Shown here: in pieces, positions 53,044 through 61,583 of the stretch | How positions within the stretch are numbered: the first letter of the stretch is position 1 | How the letters are laid out: each line of letters opens with the position of its first letter | Source of the DNA: Sphingomonas sp. R647 | Lineage (GTDB): Bacteria > Pseudomonadota > Alphaproteobacteria > Sphingomonadales > Sphingomonadaceae | Length of the DNA: 64,000 nucleotides | Assembly: GCF_020177055.1 (NCBI RefSeq) | Contig: NZ_JAIQXT010000001.1 | Location: 682,001 to 746,000 of the forward strand | Reading direction: 5' to 3' | Translations under genes and position numbers: made by a program | The notes under the pieces: model-generated | What the model was told of the DNA's origin: nothing | Databases searched by the model: none | What the model saw: the letters and a program-made list of their open reading frames with translations, nothing else

Positions 53044-53055
53044 GCAATCGATTGC
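53044..53055. promoter_or_regulatory. GCAATCGATTGC operator, site 7 (SGNH esterase)
   Basis: Perfect palindrome 53 bp upstream of the SGNH esterase start, in the 260-bp gap to the divergent protease gene. Apart from it, nothing else was recognised in that gap. It could influence the protease too, although that start is about 200 bp away. Confidence 0.65.
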
Positions 53056-53251
53056 TTTCGTCTAGTCCGCGCACCTAGGCTGCTTGTGACGGCACCGCAA
53101 GCGCGCAGTGGACTTCACACATATCACCCGAACGGCGAACGCTGCGGCGGGCGGTTCGCCTTCATTCGCCCATCTCCACCCGCGCCCGACCGAAACCGAC
53201 TTTGGCGAGGCTCGCTATTTTCGCGAGGCCGCAGGTCTTGTAAGCGAAGCC

Positions 53252-54460
53252 ATGGGTTCGAACAGACTGTGGCTCCTGCTGCTATGCGCACTGCTGACCG
53301 CGACGCCCGCCGTCGCGCAAACCGTTCAGACGCGCGGTGCCGCGCTGGCGCAGGATGCGCAGGAATATGCCCGCATTTATAGCGTGCCCCTGCCAGAGGC
53401 GATCCGCCGCCTGAGCGCCCAGCATGACAGCGTCCCAGCGATCGACGCCATCGCGGAACGCTACCGCGATCGGCTCGCCGGCATCTCTATCCAGCATCGC
53501 CCCGACTATCGCTTCATCGTCTATCTGACCGGCAATGCCCCGGTCTCGCAGCGCTGGGTCGAAGCCGGGGGGATGCGGGTCCCCGTCCAGTTTCGCACGG
53601 GGGCAAAGGCCAGCCGCGAGCGCGTGGTGTGGGCGTTGACCAACCATCAGGCGGCGATCCGGGCGGCAGTGCAAAGCAATCCGTCGATGGGCGTCGATCC
53701 GCGCACCGGCGAACTGGTCGTGATCGCGGGCAGCACCGCGGTGGCCAAGGCGGGCGGCGCTGCGGCACTCGATGCGCGGCTGACCGAGCTGACCGGCGTG
53801 CCGGTTCAGGTCCGCGCGCTCGATCAGGTCGACCGCAATCTCGGGCCGCAGGGCGGTGGACGGCTCGACGGGACCGACCCGGCGAGCGGCAAGCGCTATC
53901 GCTGCACCAGCGGCTTTCTCGTCACCGACGGCGCGCGCACCGGCATCACCACGGCGGCGCATTGCCTCGACGATCTGAGCTATTTCGACCCCCAGCGCCG
54001 CGCCACCCCGCTCAGCTTTGTCGGGCAATGGGGCTGGGGCTATCACGACGTCCAGATTCACGCCGGTCCGGCCCCTGCCCGCCCGCTCTTCTTTGCCGAT
54101 ACCGCGCGCACGATCCAGCGCCCGGTCGAAGGCCAGCGCAGCAAGTCGAGCACGCGCGCCGGAGACTTTGTGTGCCATCGCGGCGAATCGACCGGCTATA
54201 GCTGCGCCGAAGTGACCCTGCTCGACTTCGCCCCGGCGGGCGAATTGTGCGGCGGCTTCTGTCTGCCGACCTGGGTCGCGGTAGCAGGTCCGACCTGCAA
54301 ACAAGGGGACAGCGGCGGACCGGTGTTCAGCGGCACGACCGCACTGGGCATCGTCAAGGGCGCGACCTTCCGCCCGGATGGCTCGTGCGCCTTCTATTTC
54401 TACATGTCGCTCGACTATCTGCCCACGCCCTGGTCCCTATTGGTCAACATACCGCGATAA
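53252..54460 (+). CDS. Secreted S1-type serine protease with long pro-region
   Basis: A 402-aa protein: signal peptide ending AVAQT, a roughly 190-residue pro-region (EYARIYSVPLPEAIRRL, YLTGNAPV, NPSMGVDPRTGELVVI) resembling those of streptogrisin/alpha-lytic proteases, then a trypsin-fold domain with His237 (TAAHCLD), Asp266 (YHDVQIH) and Ser354 (CKQGDSGGPVF). Cysteines flanking the Ser and His are placed for disulfides. It is an extracellular endopeptidase that matures by self-cleavage. ATG 53252 is used; a frame extending upstream to 53108 precedes the signal peptide and is not supported. The ribosome site is weak. Confidence 0.84.
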   Translation: MGSNRLWLLLLCALLTATPAVAQTVQTRGAALAQDAQEYARIYSVPLPEAIRRLSAQHDSVPAIDAIAERYRDRLAGISIQHRPDYRFIVYLTGNAPVSQRWVEAGGMRVPVQFRTGAKASRERVVWALTNHQAAIRAAVQSNPSMGVDPRTGELVVIAGSTAVAKAGGAAALDARLTELTGVPVQVRALDQVDRNLGPQGGGRLDGTDPASGKRYRCTSGFLVTDGARTGITTAAHCLDDLSYFDPQRRATPLSFVGQWGWGYHDVQIHAGPAPARPLFFADTARTIQRPVEGQRSKSSTRAGDFVCHRGESTGYSCAEVTLLDFAPAGELCGGFCLPTWVAVAGPTCKQGDSGGPVFSGTTALGIVKGATFRPDGSCAFYFYMSLDYLPTPWSLLVNIPR

Positions 54461-54487
54461 CGCCTTGCCGATCGCCGGTATGAGCGC

Positions 54488-56458
54488 TTAACCGGCCTGC
54501 CGCACCCGTCCTGCCAATCGCTGCGCCTGCCGGTCGAGCAGCGCCAGCGCGCCTGCGTTATCGACCGGCTCACCGAACAGATAACCCTGGCCTTCGGCGC
54601 AACCGACTTCGCGGAGGATTTCCAGCGTCGCCTCGCTCTCGATGCCCTCGGCGACGACCGACAGTTCCAGGTTCGATGCCAGCTGGATCATCGACACCGC
54701 CATCCGCCGGACCTCCGGGTCATGTTCCATGTCGGTGATGAACGATCGATCGATCTTCACATTGTCGAACGGCAGGATGCGCAGATGCTGAATCGAGGAA
54801 TAGCCGGTGCCGAAATCGTCGAGTGCCAGCAACACGCCTTGGTTCTTCAGACTTTCGACCACCGACTTGGCGTGTTCAGGCTCGGAGATCAGCGCATTCT
54901 CCGTAATCTCCAGCTTCAGGCGGCGCGGCGGCAATCCGGCGCGTGTCAGCACGCTCAGGATCTTCTCGCTCAGCCAGCGATCCTTGAGCTGGGTTGGCGA
55001 CACGTTGATCGACAGGATCAGGTCGTCGCCCCATGCCCGCGCATCTTCGCACGCCTGCTCAAGCAACATGAGCATAAGGTCTCCGACCAGACCGCATTCT
55101 TCCGCGATCGGGATGAATTCGCATGGGCCAACATCGCGACCATCGGCGCGGTGCCAGCGGGCCAGCATCTCGAACCCGGTCACCCGTTGCGTCCGCAGGT
55201 CGACGATCGGCTGATAATAGGGGCGAAACGCACAGGATAGGAGGTCGCGCCGGAACTCCTGCTCCAGCGCCGAGCGTCGCACGATCTCTGCATCCATCGC
55301 CGGTTCGAACATCTGATATTGCGAGCGGCCATGGGCTTTGGCCTGATAGAGCGCGATATCTGCGCGCCGCATCAGCGTCTCGCTGTCGATCGCGTCGGAC
55401 GGGAAAAGCGATATCCCGACGCTGCCGCCGATATGATGGACCAATCCATCGATCCGGAACGGGGTGGCAAGCGCGTCGACGATCCGCCCGGCCAGAGTTT
55501 GCGGCTCCGTCGAGTGCGCGCCCGCGATCTCCAGCGTGATCGCGAACTCGTCGCCCCCCAGGCGATATGCGGTGCCTGAGCCGCCCACGATCCGGGTCAG
55601 GCATTCGGCCACCGCGACGAGCAGGCGATCACCCGTCAGGTGGCCGTGGACGTCGTTGACGTCCTTGAACAGGTCCAGATCGATAGCGATGAGTGCCATT
55701 GAGCGGTCTGAGCCGAGGAAGCGCAGGCCAGCCAGATGTTCGCTGAGCGCGCGGCGATTGGGCAGGCCAGTCAGCGCGTCCGCATAGGCAAGCTGTTGCG
55801 CCTCACGTTCGGCTTGCCGGGCGCGGGACTGCTCAACCAGCATTTCCGACCGGGAATTGAGGACCTCGATGAAGCCTTGATGATAGCGGTTCAGCATCCG
55901 ACCGATCAGCGCGGAGACAAACGCGAAATTTGCACCGACCCCGACCAAGTACCAGTCGCCGGAGACCAGCAGCCGGACCGTCACCGGAAGCGCGCCCAGG
56001 AGCAGGACCAGCCGTGCGGCGGCGGGCAGCGTCTGCAGGCAGTAGCAGCAGCCAATCGCTCCGACGAAGATGTAGAGCGCAATCGCAAAGGTTTGGGACG
56101 GGTTCGCGAAATCAAGCAGGATGAGGCCCCAACCGCCAAAGGCAGCGCTGAGCACAGCGGCAAACATGGTTGTCACGCGCAGATAGCGCCGGATGCGCGC
56201 AATCTTCGGATAACCCGGCGTGCGGCGGAGCCAGACCAGTGCGCGCGCGATCGCCATACAGGACAGCAGGATGGGGGCGCCGACGCTGAGCGCCAGCGGA
56301 ACCTGTTCGAAGATCGCAAAGCCAAGAAACGCCGCATTGACGATCATCAGCGCATACATGAACGGAACCTGGCCACGCAGCGCGCTGTACTGCACGAGCA
56401 CGAGCGACCGCGAACTGCGCGGGCCTTGGAGCCGTCTCCTTAGTCGACGAAATCTCAT
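54488..56458 (-). CDS. GGDEF-EAL cyclic-di-GMP protein with membrane N-terminus
   Basis: A 656-aa protein. About six hydrophobic segments (residues 30-200) and a short coiled stretch lead to a GGDEF domain with intact YRLGGDEFAI and LTGLPNRR, and an EAL domain. In EAL the usual residues are present: Glu in FEMLARW, Asn in SINVSPTQL, Glu in LEITENAL, Asp-Asp in LDDFGTGYSS, Lys in VKIDRSF and Glu in VAEGIESE, with a complete loop. Both synthesis and breakdown of c-di-GMP are therefore possible. No RxxD inhibitory site is seen before GGDEF, so product inhibition is unlikely. It is convergent with the protease gene. Confidence 0.87.
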   Translation of the reverse strand: MRFRRLRRRLQGPRSSRSLVLVQYSALRGQVPFMYALMIVNAAFLGFAIFEQVPLALSVGAPILLSCMAIARALVWLRRTPGYPKIARIRRYLRVTTMFAAVLSAAFGGWGLILLDFANPSQTFAIALYIFVGAIGCCYCLQTLPAAARLVLLLGALPVTVRLLVSGDWYLVGVGANFAFVSALIGRMLNRYHQGFIEVLNSRSEMLVEQSRARQAEREAQQLAYADALTGLPNRRALSEHLAGLRFLGSDRSMALIAIDLDLFKDVNDVHGHLTGDRLLVAVAECLTRIVGGSGTAYRLGGDEFAITLEIAGAHSTEPQTLAGRIVDALATPFRIDGLVHHIGGSVGISLFPSDAIDSETLMRRADIALYQAKAHGRSQYQMFEPAMDAEIVRRSALEQEFRRDLLSCAFRPYYQPIVDLRTQRVTGFEMLARWHRADGRDVGPCEFIPIAEECGLVGDLMLMLLEQACEDARAWGDDLILSINVSPTQLKDRWLSEKILSVLTRAGLPPRRLKLEITENALISEPEHAKSVVESLKNQGVLLALDDFGTGYSSIQHLRILPFDNVKIDRSFITDMEHDPEVRRMAVSMIQLASNLELSVVAEGIESEATLEILREVGCAEGQGYLFGEPVDNAGALALLDRQAQRLAGRVRQAG

Positions 56459-56612
56459 CCCAAGCCCACCTGCCCCGGTTTCAGCATGGCCCAGTCAATC
56501 TCGACTTCGCTCCTCTGTACGATGGCAAAGGGGCCAGATGGTACGTTATAGAAGGGAACCGCGCGGTTAGGACGCGATGCAGACCATCATCGCCTTGACG
56601 ACGCAAACGCGC

Positions 56613-57512
56613 TCAGGCGGCCGAACCGCGGATCAGGTCGATCAGCCAGCGCAGCCCAGGATCGTTGCTGCGCGTCACATGATATTGTGCCATCTCCACC
56701 AAGGGCGGGATCGGCAGCGGCGGTGCGACGGCGACCAGCGGGAAGTTGCGCGCCAGCTGTGCCGCGAGCCGCCCCTGGATCAGCGCGAGCCAGTCGGTGT
56801 CCTGAAGCAGCCACGGGAGCATGCCGAAATTGGGCGCGATCATCGCAATGCGGCGCTGGATCCCCATGCGGTCGAGATAGGCGTCACCGAAACTCGGCAG
56901 CCGCTCGTCCCCGATCGCGACATGGACATGGGCATGGTCAAGCATCGCCGCCAGCGTCGGCGTGCCAGTCAGCGCCGGATGGCCCACACGACCGACGAGG
57001 CAATAGGCGTCCTCAAACAATCGCTCCGACGGCAATTCCGGCGTCACATATTCCTGCAGCGTGATCAGCAGGTCGATCCCGCCGCTTTCGAGCAGTTCGA
57101 TCCGCCGCGGACTGGGCAGCAGCAGCTCGATCCGCACGCCCGGCGCGGTGTCCGCAAGTCGCGTCACGATCGGGAACAGGATCGATGTCGCGATATAGTC
57201 CGACGTCATGATCCGGAACGTCCGGTTCGTCGTCGCGGGATCGAAATGCCGCGAGGTCGCGATCACGCCCTCCATCGTCTGCAACGCCAGTCGCACCTGC
57301 GGCAACAGCGTTTCGGCGAAGGGCGTTGGATACATGCGCTTGTTGCGCGCGATCAGCAGGTCGTCGCCGAAATAGGTACGCAGCCGGGCCAGCGCATTGC
57401 TCATCGCCGGCTGGCTGAGGTTCAGCCGCTCCGCCGCGCGCGAGACGCTGCGGTCGCTCATCAGCGCTTCGAACGCGACGATCAGGTTGAGGTCCAGTCC
57501 CTTGAAGCGCAT
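56613..57512 (-). CDS. LysR-family transcriptional regulator (NodD-like branch)
   Basis: A 299-aa LysR regulator with an N-terminal HTH (residues 5-62, LNLIVAFEALMSDRSVSRAAERLNLSQPAMSNALARLR) and an effector-binding domain that includes FRIMTSDYIATSILFP, the form seen in NodD/LinR-like members. It is divergent from the dioxygenase-like gene, with a LysR-type box in the 104-bp gap, so it is probably the activator of that ring-cleavage operon. The inducer is presumably an aromatic substrate or intermediate. The 154 bp downstream (56459-56612) show no feature. Confidence 0.87.
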   Translation of the reverse strand: MRFKGLDLNLIVAFEALMSDRSVSRAAERLNLSQPAMSNALARLRTYFGDDLLIARNKRMYPTPFAETLLPQVRLALQTMEGVIATSRHFDPATTNRTFRIMTSDYIATSILFPIVTRLADTAPGVRIELLLPSPRRIELLESGGIDLLITLQEYVTPELPSERLFEDAYCLVGRVGHPALTGTPTLAAMLDHAHVHVAIGDERLPSFGDAYLDRMGIQRRIAMIAPNFGMLPWLLQDTDWLALIQGRLAAQLARNFPLVAVAPPLPIPPLVEMAQYHVTRSNDPGLRWLIDLIRGSAA

Positions 57513-57520
57513 CGCCCATC

Positions 57521-57537
57521 CATTCGCTAAATGAATG
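57521..57537. promoter_or_regulatory. Candidate LysR box (CATTC-N7-GAATG)
   Basis: CATTCGCTAAATGAATG is a perfect inverted repeat with a T-N11-A core, the LysR recognition pattern. It is placed 9 bp upstream of the LysR start and 80 bp from the dioxygenase-like start. Confidence 0.6.
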
Positions 57538-57616
57538 TTTATGGATCAAAACAATCACTTTTTCAATGACGACCCGCGCGCCTAGATCGGACCCAACACA
57601 TGCTGGAGCAGGATGA

Positions 57617-58519
57617 ATGAGCAAGGTAAGCGAAATCCGCTATGTCGGATATGCGGTCACGGCGCTGGAAGAAGAACGCGCCTTCTACGCCGATGTCTGG
57701 GGGCTGGAATCGGTCCCGTCGGACGACGGCATGGTCTATTTCAAGGCGCAGGGGCATGACGAGCATCATGTCGTCCGGCTGCGCGCGGCGGACACCAAGC
57801 GGATCGACGTGATCGCGCTGGCAGCGGACAGCCGTGGCGATGTCGATGCACTGCACACCAAGGTGCAAGACGCCGGGTGCCAGATCATCCACGCCCCGCG
57901 CGACCTGACCGCGCCGGGCGGCGGCTATGGCTTCCGCTTCTTCTCCCCCGATGGCCTGCCGTTCGAAATTTCGAGCGACGTCGCGCGCGGACCGAGCCGC
58001 GAGATGGTGCGCTGGGACGGCGTGCCGCAGAAGATCAGCCATATCGTGCTCCACTCGCCCGATCATCAGGCGATGGTGAAGTTCTTCGTCGATGTGCTGG
58101 GCTTCCGCGTCAGCGACTGGCTGGGCGATTTCATGTGCTTCCTGCGCTGCAACAGCGCGCATCACCGCATCGCGCTCCTGCCCGGACCCGCCTGTCTCAA
58201 CCATGTCGCCTATGACATGCTGACCGTGGACGACATGATGCGCGGCATCAGCCGGCTGCGCAAAAAGGGCACCGATATCCGCTGGGGCCCGGGGCGGCAC
58301 ACGGCGGGCAACAACACCTTCAGCTACTTCACCACGCCGAGCGGCTTTGCGGTCGAGTACACGTCGGAGCTGGAAGAGGTCGATTTCGAGAACCACGTCG
58401 ATCAGGTCCATGTTCCCGGACCGCAGGTCATGGACCAGTGGGGCGTCGGCGTCGGCGGCCCGCAGACCATGCCGCATCCCGAGGCCGATGCCGGCCTGTT
58501 CCAGGCAGCGGAGGCTTAA
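57617..58519 (+). CDS. Extradiol dioxygenase-like protein (two-domain VOC family)
   Basis: A 300-aa type I extradiol dioxygenase-like protein with two vicinal-oxygen-chelate modules (about 5-120 and 138-262). The metal triad in the second module is intact: His142 (ISHIVLHSPD), His196 (LNHVAYDM) and Glu247 (FAVEYTSE). This supports Fe(II)- or Mn(II)-dependent meta-cleavage of a catechol-type ring. ATG 57617 follows GGAGCAGG. The next genes encode a C-C hydrolase-like and an FAH-like protein, the expected follow-on steps. The actual ring substrate is unknown; a non-dioxygenase VOC role is possible but less likely with the triad intact. Confidence 0.82.
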   Translation: MSKVSEIRYVGYAVTALEEERAFYADVWGLESVPSDDGMVYFKAQGHDEHHVVRLRAADTKRIDVIALAADSRGDVDALHTKVQDAGCQIIHAPRDLTAPGGGYGFRFFSPDGLPFEISSDVARGPSREMVRWDGVPQKISHIVLHSPDHQAMVKFFVDVLGFRVSDWLGDFMCFLRCNSAHHRIALLPGPACLNHVAYDMLTVDDMMRGISRLRKKGTDIRWGPGRHTAGNNTFSYFTTPSGFAVEYTSELEEVDFENHVDQVHVPGPQVMDQWGVGVGGPQTMPHPEADAGLFQAAEA

Positions 58520-58522
58520 GTC

Positions 58523-59680
58523 ATGGCATTGTTTGAATATTTCCCGAACTATATCTGGAACCTGTCGGTCGCGATCGCGCTGGAAAGCGGCGGGCGCATC
58601 GGCGAGATCGTCGACATGTGCCAGCCGATCAAGGATGCCGCTGCGTCCGGTTCGGACGCCGGCACGCCGCAGTTCATGGCCAAATGGGTCGAGATGGGCG
58701 ACAAGCTGATCGGCCTGGCGGATGAGGATGAGGCCGCAGGTCGCGGTTTCTCCGCCTCCGACAAGCTCGAGCGCGCGTCGCTCTACCTGCTGGTTGCCGA
58801 GCGGATGCAGGGCCATGGCCATCCGGGACGCGAGGAAACCTATGCCCGCGCACTCGACACTTTCGCGCGCTCGACCCGGCTGGGGTCGATCAACCGCGAG
58901 CGCGTCGAAATCCCGCTCAGCACCGGCACCATGCCCGCGCTCTACACCCGCGCCGAAGGGCCGGGTCCGCATCCGGTGGTCGTCTATTGCAACGGCCTCG
59001 ATAGCTGCAAGGAGCTGCTCTACTGGTCGCACCTGCCCGAGGCATTGGCCAAGCGCGGCATCTCGACCCTGTGCGTCGACCAGCCGGGCACCGGCGAGGC
59101 GCTCCGCCTGCAGAACCTGCCCGTCGATCCGCATAGCGAAAACTGGGCGAGCAAGGCGATCGACTGGCTGGAAACCCAACCCGACGTCGATCCCAAGCGC
59201 ATCGGCATGACCGGCATCTCGCTCGGCGGCCATTTCGCCCCGCGCGCGGTCGCCTATGAACCGCGCTTCGCCAGCGGCGCATGCTGGGGTGCCAACCACA
59301 ATTGGGCCGAGGTGCAGCAGAAGCGCCTGAAGCGTGAGGGCGAGAATCCGGTTCCGCATTACTGGGCGCACGTCATCTGGGCGTTCGGTGCGAAGGACAT
59401 GGACGACTTCCTCGCCAAGGCGGAGGACATGAACCTCAACGGCCATATGGGCGGCGTGAAGGTCCCCTTCCTCGTCACCCATGGCGCCAAGGACCGGCAG
59501 ATCAGCGTCGATTATGCGCAGGACTGCTATGACCAGCTGATCAACTCGCCCCGCCGCGAACTCAAGCTGTTCACCGAGCGTGAGGGCGGTGTCGAGCATG
59601 TCGGTGCCGACAATATGAGCTTCGGCCGCGACTATATCGCCGACTGGTTCGCCGACACGCTTGGCGGAAAGCTGTCCTGA
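58523..59680 (+). CDS. Alpha/beta hydrolase, C-C hydrolase-like (2,6-dihydroxypseudooxynicotine hydrolase type)
   Basis: A 385-aa cytoplasmic hydrolase with a helical N-terminal cap (1-125) and an alpha/beta core: VVVYCNGLDSCKELL oxyanion region, nucleophile Ser233 (GISLGGHFAP), Asp in THGAKDRQI, and His in GGVEHVGADN. The capped layout is that of 2,6-dihydroxypseudooxynicotine hydrolase, which cleaves a carbon-carbon bond next to an aromatic ring, and of FrsA-like proteins. Between a ring-cleaving dioxygenase and an FAH-type enzyme it probably splits the ring-cleavage product. Its gene starts 3 bp after the dioxygenase stop and shares one base with the next gene. Confidence 0.78.
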   Translation: MALFEYFPNYIWNLSVAIALESGGRIGEIVDMCQPIKDAAASGSDAGTPQFMAKWVEMGDKLIGLADEDEAAGRGFSASDKLERASLYLLVAERMQGHGHPGREETYARALDTFARSTRLGSINRERVEIPLSTGTMPALYTRAEGPGPHPVVVYCNGLDSCKELLYWSHLPEALAKRGISTLCVDQPGTGEALRLQNLPVDPHSENWASKAIDWLETQPDVDPKRIGMTGISLGGHFAPRAVAYEPRFASGACWGANHNWAEVQQKRLKREGENPVPHYWAHVIWAFGAKDMDDFLAKAEDMNLNGHMGGVKVPFLVTHGAKDRQISVDYAQDCYDQLINSPRRELKLFTEREGGVEHVGADNMSFGRDYIADWFADTLGGKLS

Positions 59681-60630
59681 TGCGTCTCGCAACGCTGCGG
59701 CGCGGCGGGCGCGACGGGACGTTGGTCGCGGTCAGCCGCGACGGCGCACGCGTTGCGCCGGTCGCGGCTTATGCGACGCTGCAGGCCGCGCTCGACGATT
59801 GGGATGCGGCACAACCCGCGCTGCACGCAGCGGCGCAGGCGGCGGAGAGCGGCGAAGGCGTCCAGCCGGACGACTTCGCCGCGCCGCTGCCGCGCGCCTG
59901 GCAATGGCTCGACGGATCGGCCTTCGCCAATCACGGCGCGCTGATGCAGCTCGCCTTTGGCCATGCGCCGATCGAGACCGACCTGCCGCTGATGTATCAG
60001 GGAATGAGCCACGAATTCATCGCCCCGACCGCCGATGTGCCGCTGCCCAGCGAGGCCGATGGGATCGATTTCGAGGGCGAGTTCGGCGTGATCACCGGCG
60101 ATGTGCCGATGGGCTGCTCTGCCGACGAGGCGCTGGCCTATGTCCGGCTGGTGGTGCTGATCAACGACTGGTCGCTGCGCGCGATTGCGATCCCCGAAAT
60201 GAAGACCGGCTTTGGCTGGGTGCAGGCCAAGCCCGCATGCAGCGTCGCACCGTTCGCAGTCACGCCCGACGCGCTGGGCGACGCCTGGCGCGACGGCCGC
60301 GTCCACCTGCCGCTGACGGTCGAGGTCGATGGCACCTGGTTCGGCAGCCCGAATGGCGCAGCAATGGGCTACGGCTTTCACGAGCTGATCGCCCACGCCG
60401 CACGCACCCGCTCGCTGCCCGCTGGCACGATCATCGGATCGGGCACCGTGTCCAATGCTGAGCATGAGACGGTCGGATCGACCTGTATGTCCGAACGCCG
60501 CGCGATCGAGATGATCGCCCATGGCGCGCCGCAAACCCCGTTCTTGTCGTTCGGCAGCCGTGTGGCGATGCGGGCGGGCGGCGATGTGTCGCCCTTTGGT
60601 GCGACCGATCAGCTTGTAGTGAAGGGGTAG
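59680..60630 (+). CDS. Fumarylacetoacetate hydrolase family protein
   Basis: A 316-aa FAH-superfamily enzyme. Metal ligands are visible as Glu132 and Glu134 (IDFEGEFGVITG) and Asp163 (INDWSLR), and the SGTVSN and FGSRVAMRAGG-type segments follow. Members hydrolyse acylpyruvates, hydrate 2-hydroxypentadienoate or decarboxylate oxalocrotonate-like acids. In this operon it should process the fragment released by the upstream hydrolase. It is translationally coupled (TGATG overlap) and is followed by a palindromic element that separates it from an opposing operon. It differs in sequence from the AraD1-type FAH protein at 25619. Confidence 0.82.
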   Translation: MRLATLRRGGRDGTLVAVSRDGARVAPVAAYATLQAALDDWDAAQPALHAAAQAAESGEGVQPDDFAAPLPRAWQWLDGSAFANHGALMQLAFGHAPIETDLPLMYQGMSHEFIAPTADVPLPSEADGIDFEGEFGVITGDVPMGCSADEALAYVRLVVLINDWSLRAIAIPEMKTGFGWVQAKPACSVAPFAVTPDALGDAWRDGRVHLPLTVEVDGTWFGSPNGAAMGYGFHELIAHAARTRSLPAGTIIGSGTVSNAEHETVGSTCMSERRAIEMIAHGAPQTPFLSFGSRVAMRAGGDVSPFGATDQLVVKG

Positions 60631-60647
60631 GGAGCATCCTTCGGTCT

Positions 60648-60798
60648 CCCCTCCCTGAAAGGGAGGGGCAAGGGGTGGGTTTAGCAGCAAGCGGGGCTCG
60701 ATGCCTCGCTTGCTGCTGTTTTGCCGAGCCGCCTGTTTGAGTTTTTTCGGCGCGCAGACGCGCGCACCCACCCCCGACCCCTCCCTTTCAGGGAGGGG
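60648..60798. repeat. Palindromic intergenic repeat, CCCCTCCC family, copy B
   Basis: It begins CCCCTCCCTGAAAGGGAGGGG and ends CCCCTCCCTTTCAGGGAGGGG. The interior has GGCTCGATGCCTCGC and CGCGCAGACGCGCGCACCCACC. In reverse complement it matches the element at 36883-37027. It fills the convergent gap between two catabolic operons and could act as a terminator for both. Confidence 0.75.
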
Positions 60799-60809
60799 CG
60801 AGTCGCCGC

Positions 60810-61583
60810 CTAACTCCCGTCGGAAATCACCGTCCCACCATCGACCACGATGGTCTGGCCGGTAGTGAACCCGCCCGCATCGCTGGCGAGGTAGAGCGCG
60901 GTCGCGGCAACCTCGTCCGGCGACCCGGCGCGGCGGAGCGGGGTCATCCCCAGCCGCCGCGCGGCGCGCTCCGGGCTCGACAGGATCGCGCCCGCCCAGT
61001 CGGTTTCGATCAGCCCCGGCGCAATCGCATTGGCGCGCACCCCGGACGGTCCCCATTCGACCGCCAGGTTGCGCGCAAGCTGCGCCAGCGCCGCCTTGGT
61101 CATCCCATAGTGCCCCAGCATCGCATTGCCGCGCAGCCCGGCAATGCTCGACAGCAGGACGATACTCCCCTGCCCCCGCGCCGCCATCGCCGGCGCGATC
61201 TGCCCGGTCAGCCGCAGCGGGTGGAGCAGGTTGATCGCGTAAAGCCGCTCACGCTCCGCCTCGTCCATCGCGTGCATCGGCGATGCCTGTCCGGCGATGC
61301 CGGCGTTGCAGACGAGGATATCGATGCCGCCGGTCTGCGCCTCGGCCTCCTCCGCCAGCTTCGCCAACGCGGCCGCGTCGCCGACATCGGTCGGGATCGA
61401 GATACCGCCCAGCTCTTCGGCGAGCGCATTGCACGCCGCCGCATCGACATCAGCCAGCACCAGCCGCGCCCCTGCGCCCGCGAACATCCGCGCAATCGCC
61501 AGCCCGATCCCGCGCACCGGCCCGGTAATCAGCGCGGTTCGCCCATCGAGGCGGAAGGCGGACAAAGCGTCAGAGGTCGGCAA
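60810..61583 (-). CDS. Short-chain dehydrogenase/reductase
   Basis: A 257-aa classical SDR: cofactor motif TGPVRGIG (residues 20-27; Pro-Val-Arg replaces the more usual middle residues), NAGIAG, catalytic Ser in LLSSIAG, and Tyr-x-x-x-Lys in HYGMTK. APGLIETDW and the DGGTVISDGS end are typical. The start is TTG 61583, since no ATG precedes the cofactor motif; it overlaps the upstream gene by 14 bp. It oxidises or reduces a hydroxyl group on a pathway intermediate; the substrate is unknown. Last gene of the opposing operon MFS - cupin - DenD-like - SDR. Confidence 0.84.
   Translation of the reverse strand: MPTSDALSAFRLDGRTALITGPVRGIGLAIARMFAGAGARLVLADVDAAACNALAEELGGISIPTDVGDAAALAKLAEEAEAQTGGIDILVCNAGIAGQASPMHAMDEAERERLYAINLLHPLRLTGQIAPAMAARGQGSIVLLSSIAGLRGNAMLGHYGMTKAALAQLARNLAVEWGPSGVRANAIAPGLIETDWAGAILSSPERAARRLGMTPLRRAGSPDEVAATALYLASDAGGFTTGQTIVVDGGTVISDGS

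Noticed and set aside
57563..59692. A 709-codon minus-strand frame opposite the dioxygenase and hydrolase genes
   Set aside because: Covers two genes with intact active-site motifs on the other strand; its own product has no domain.
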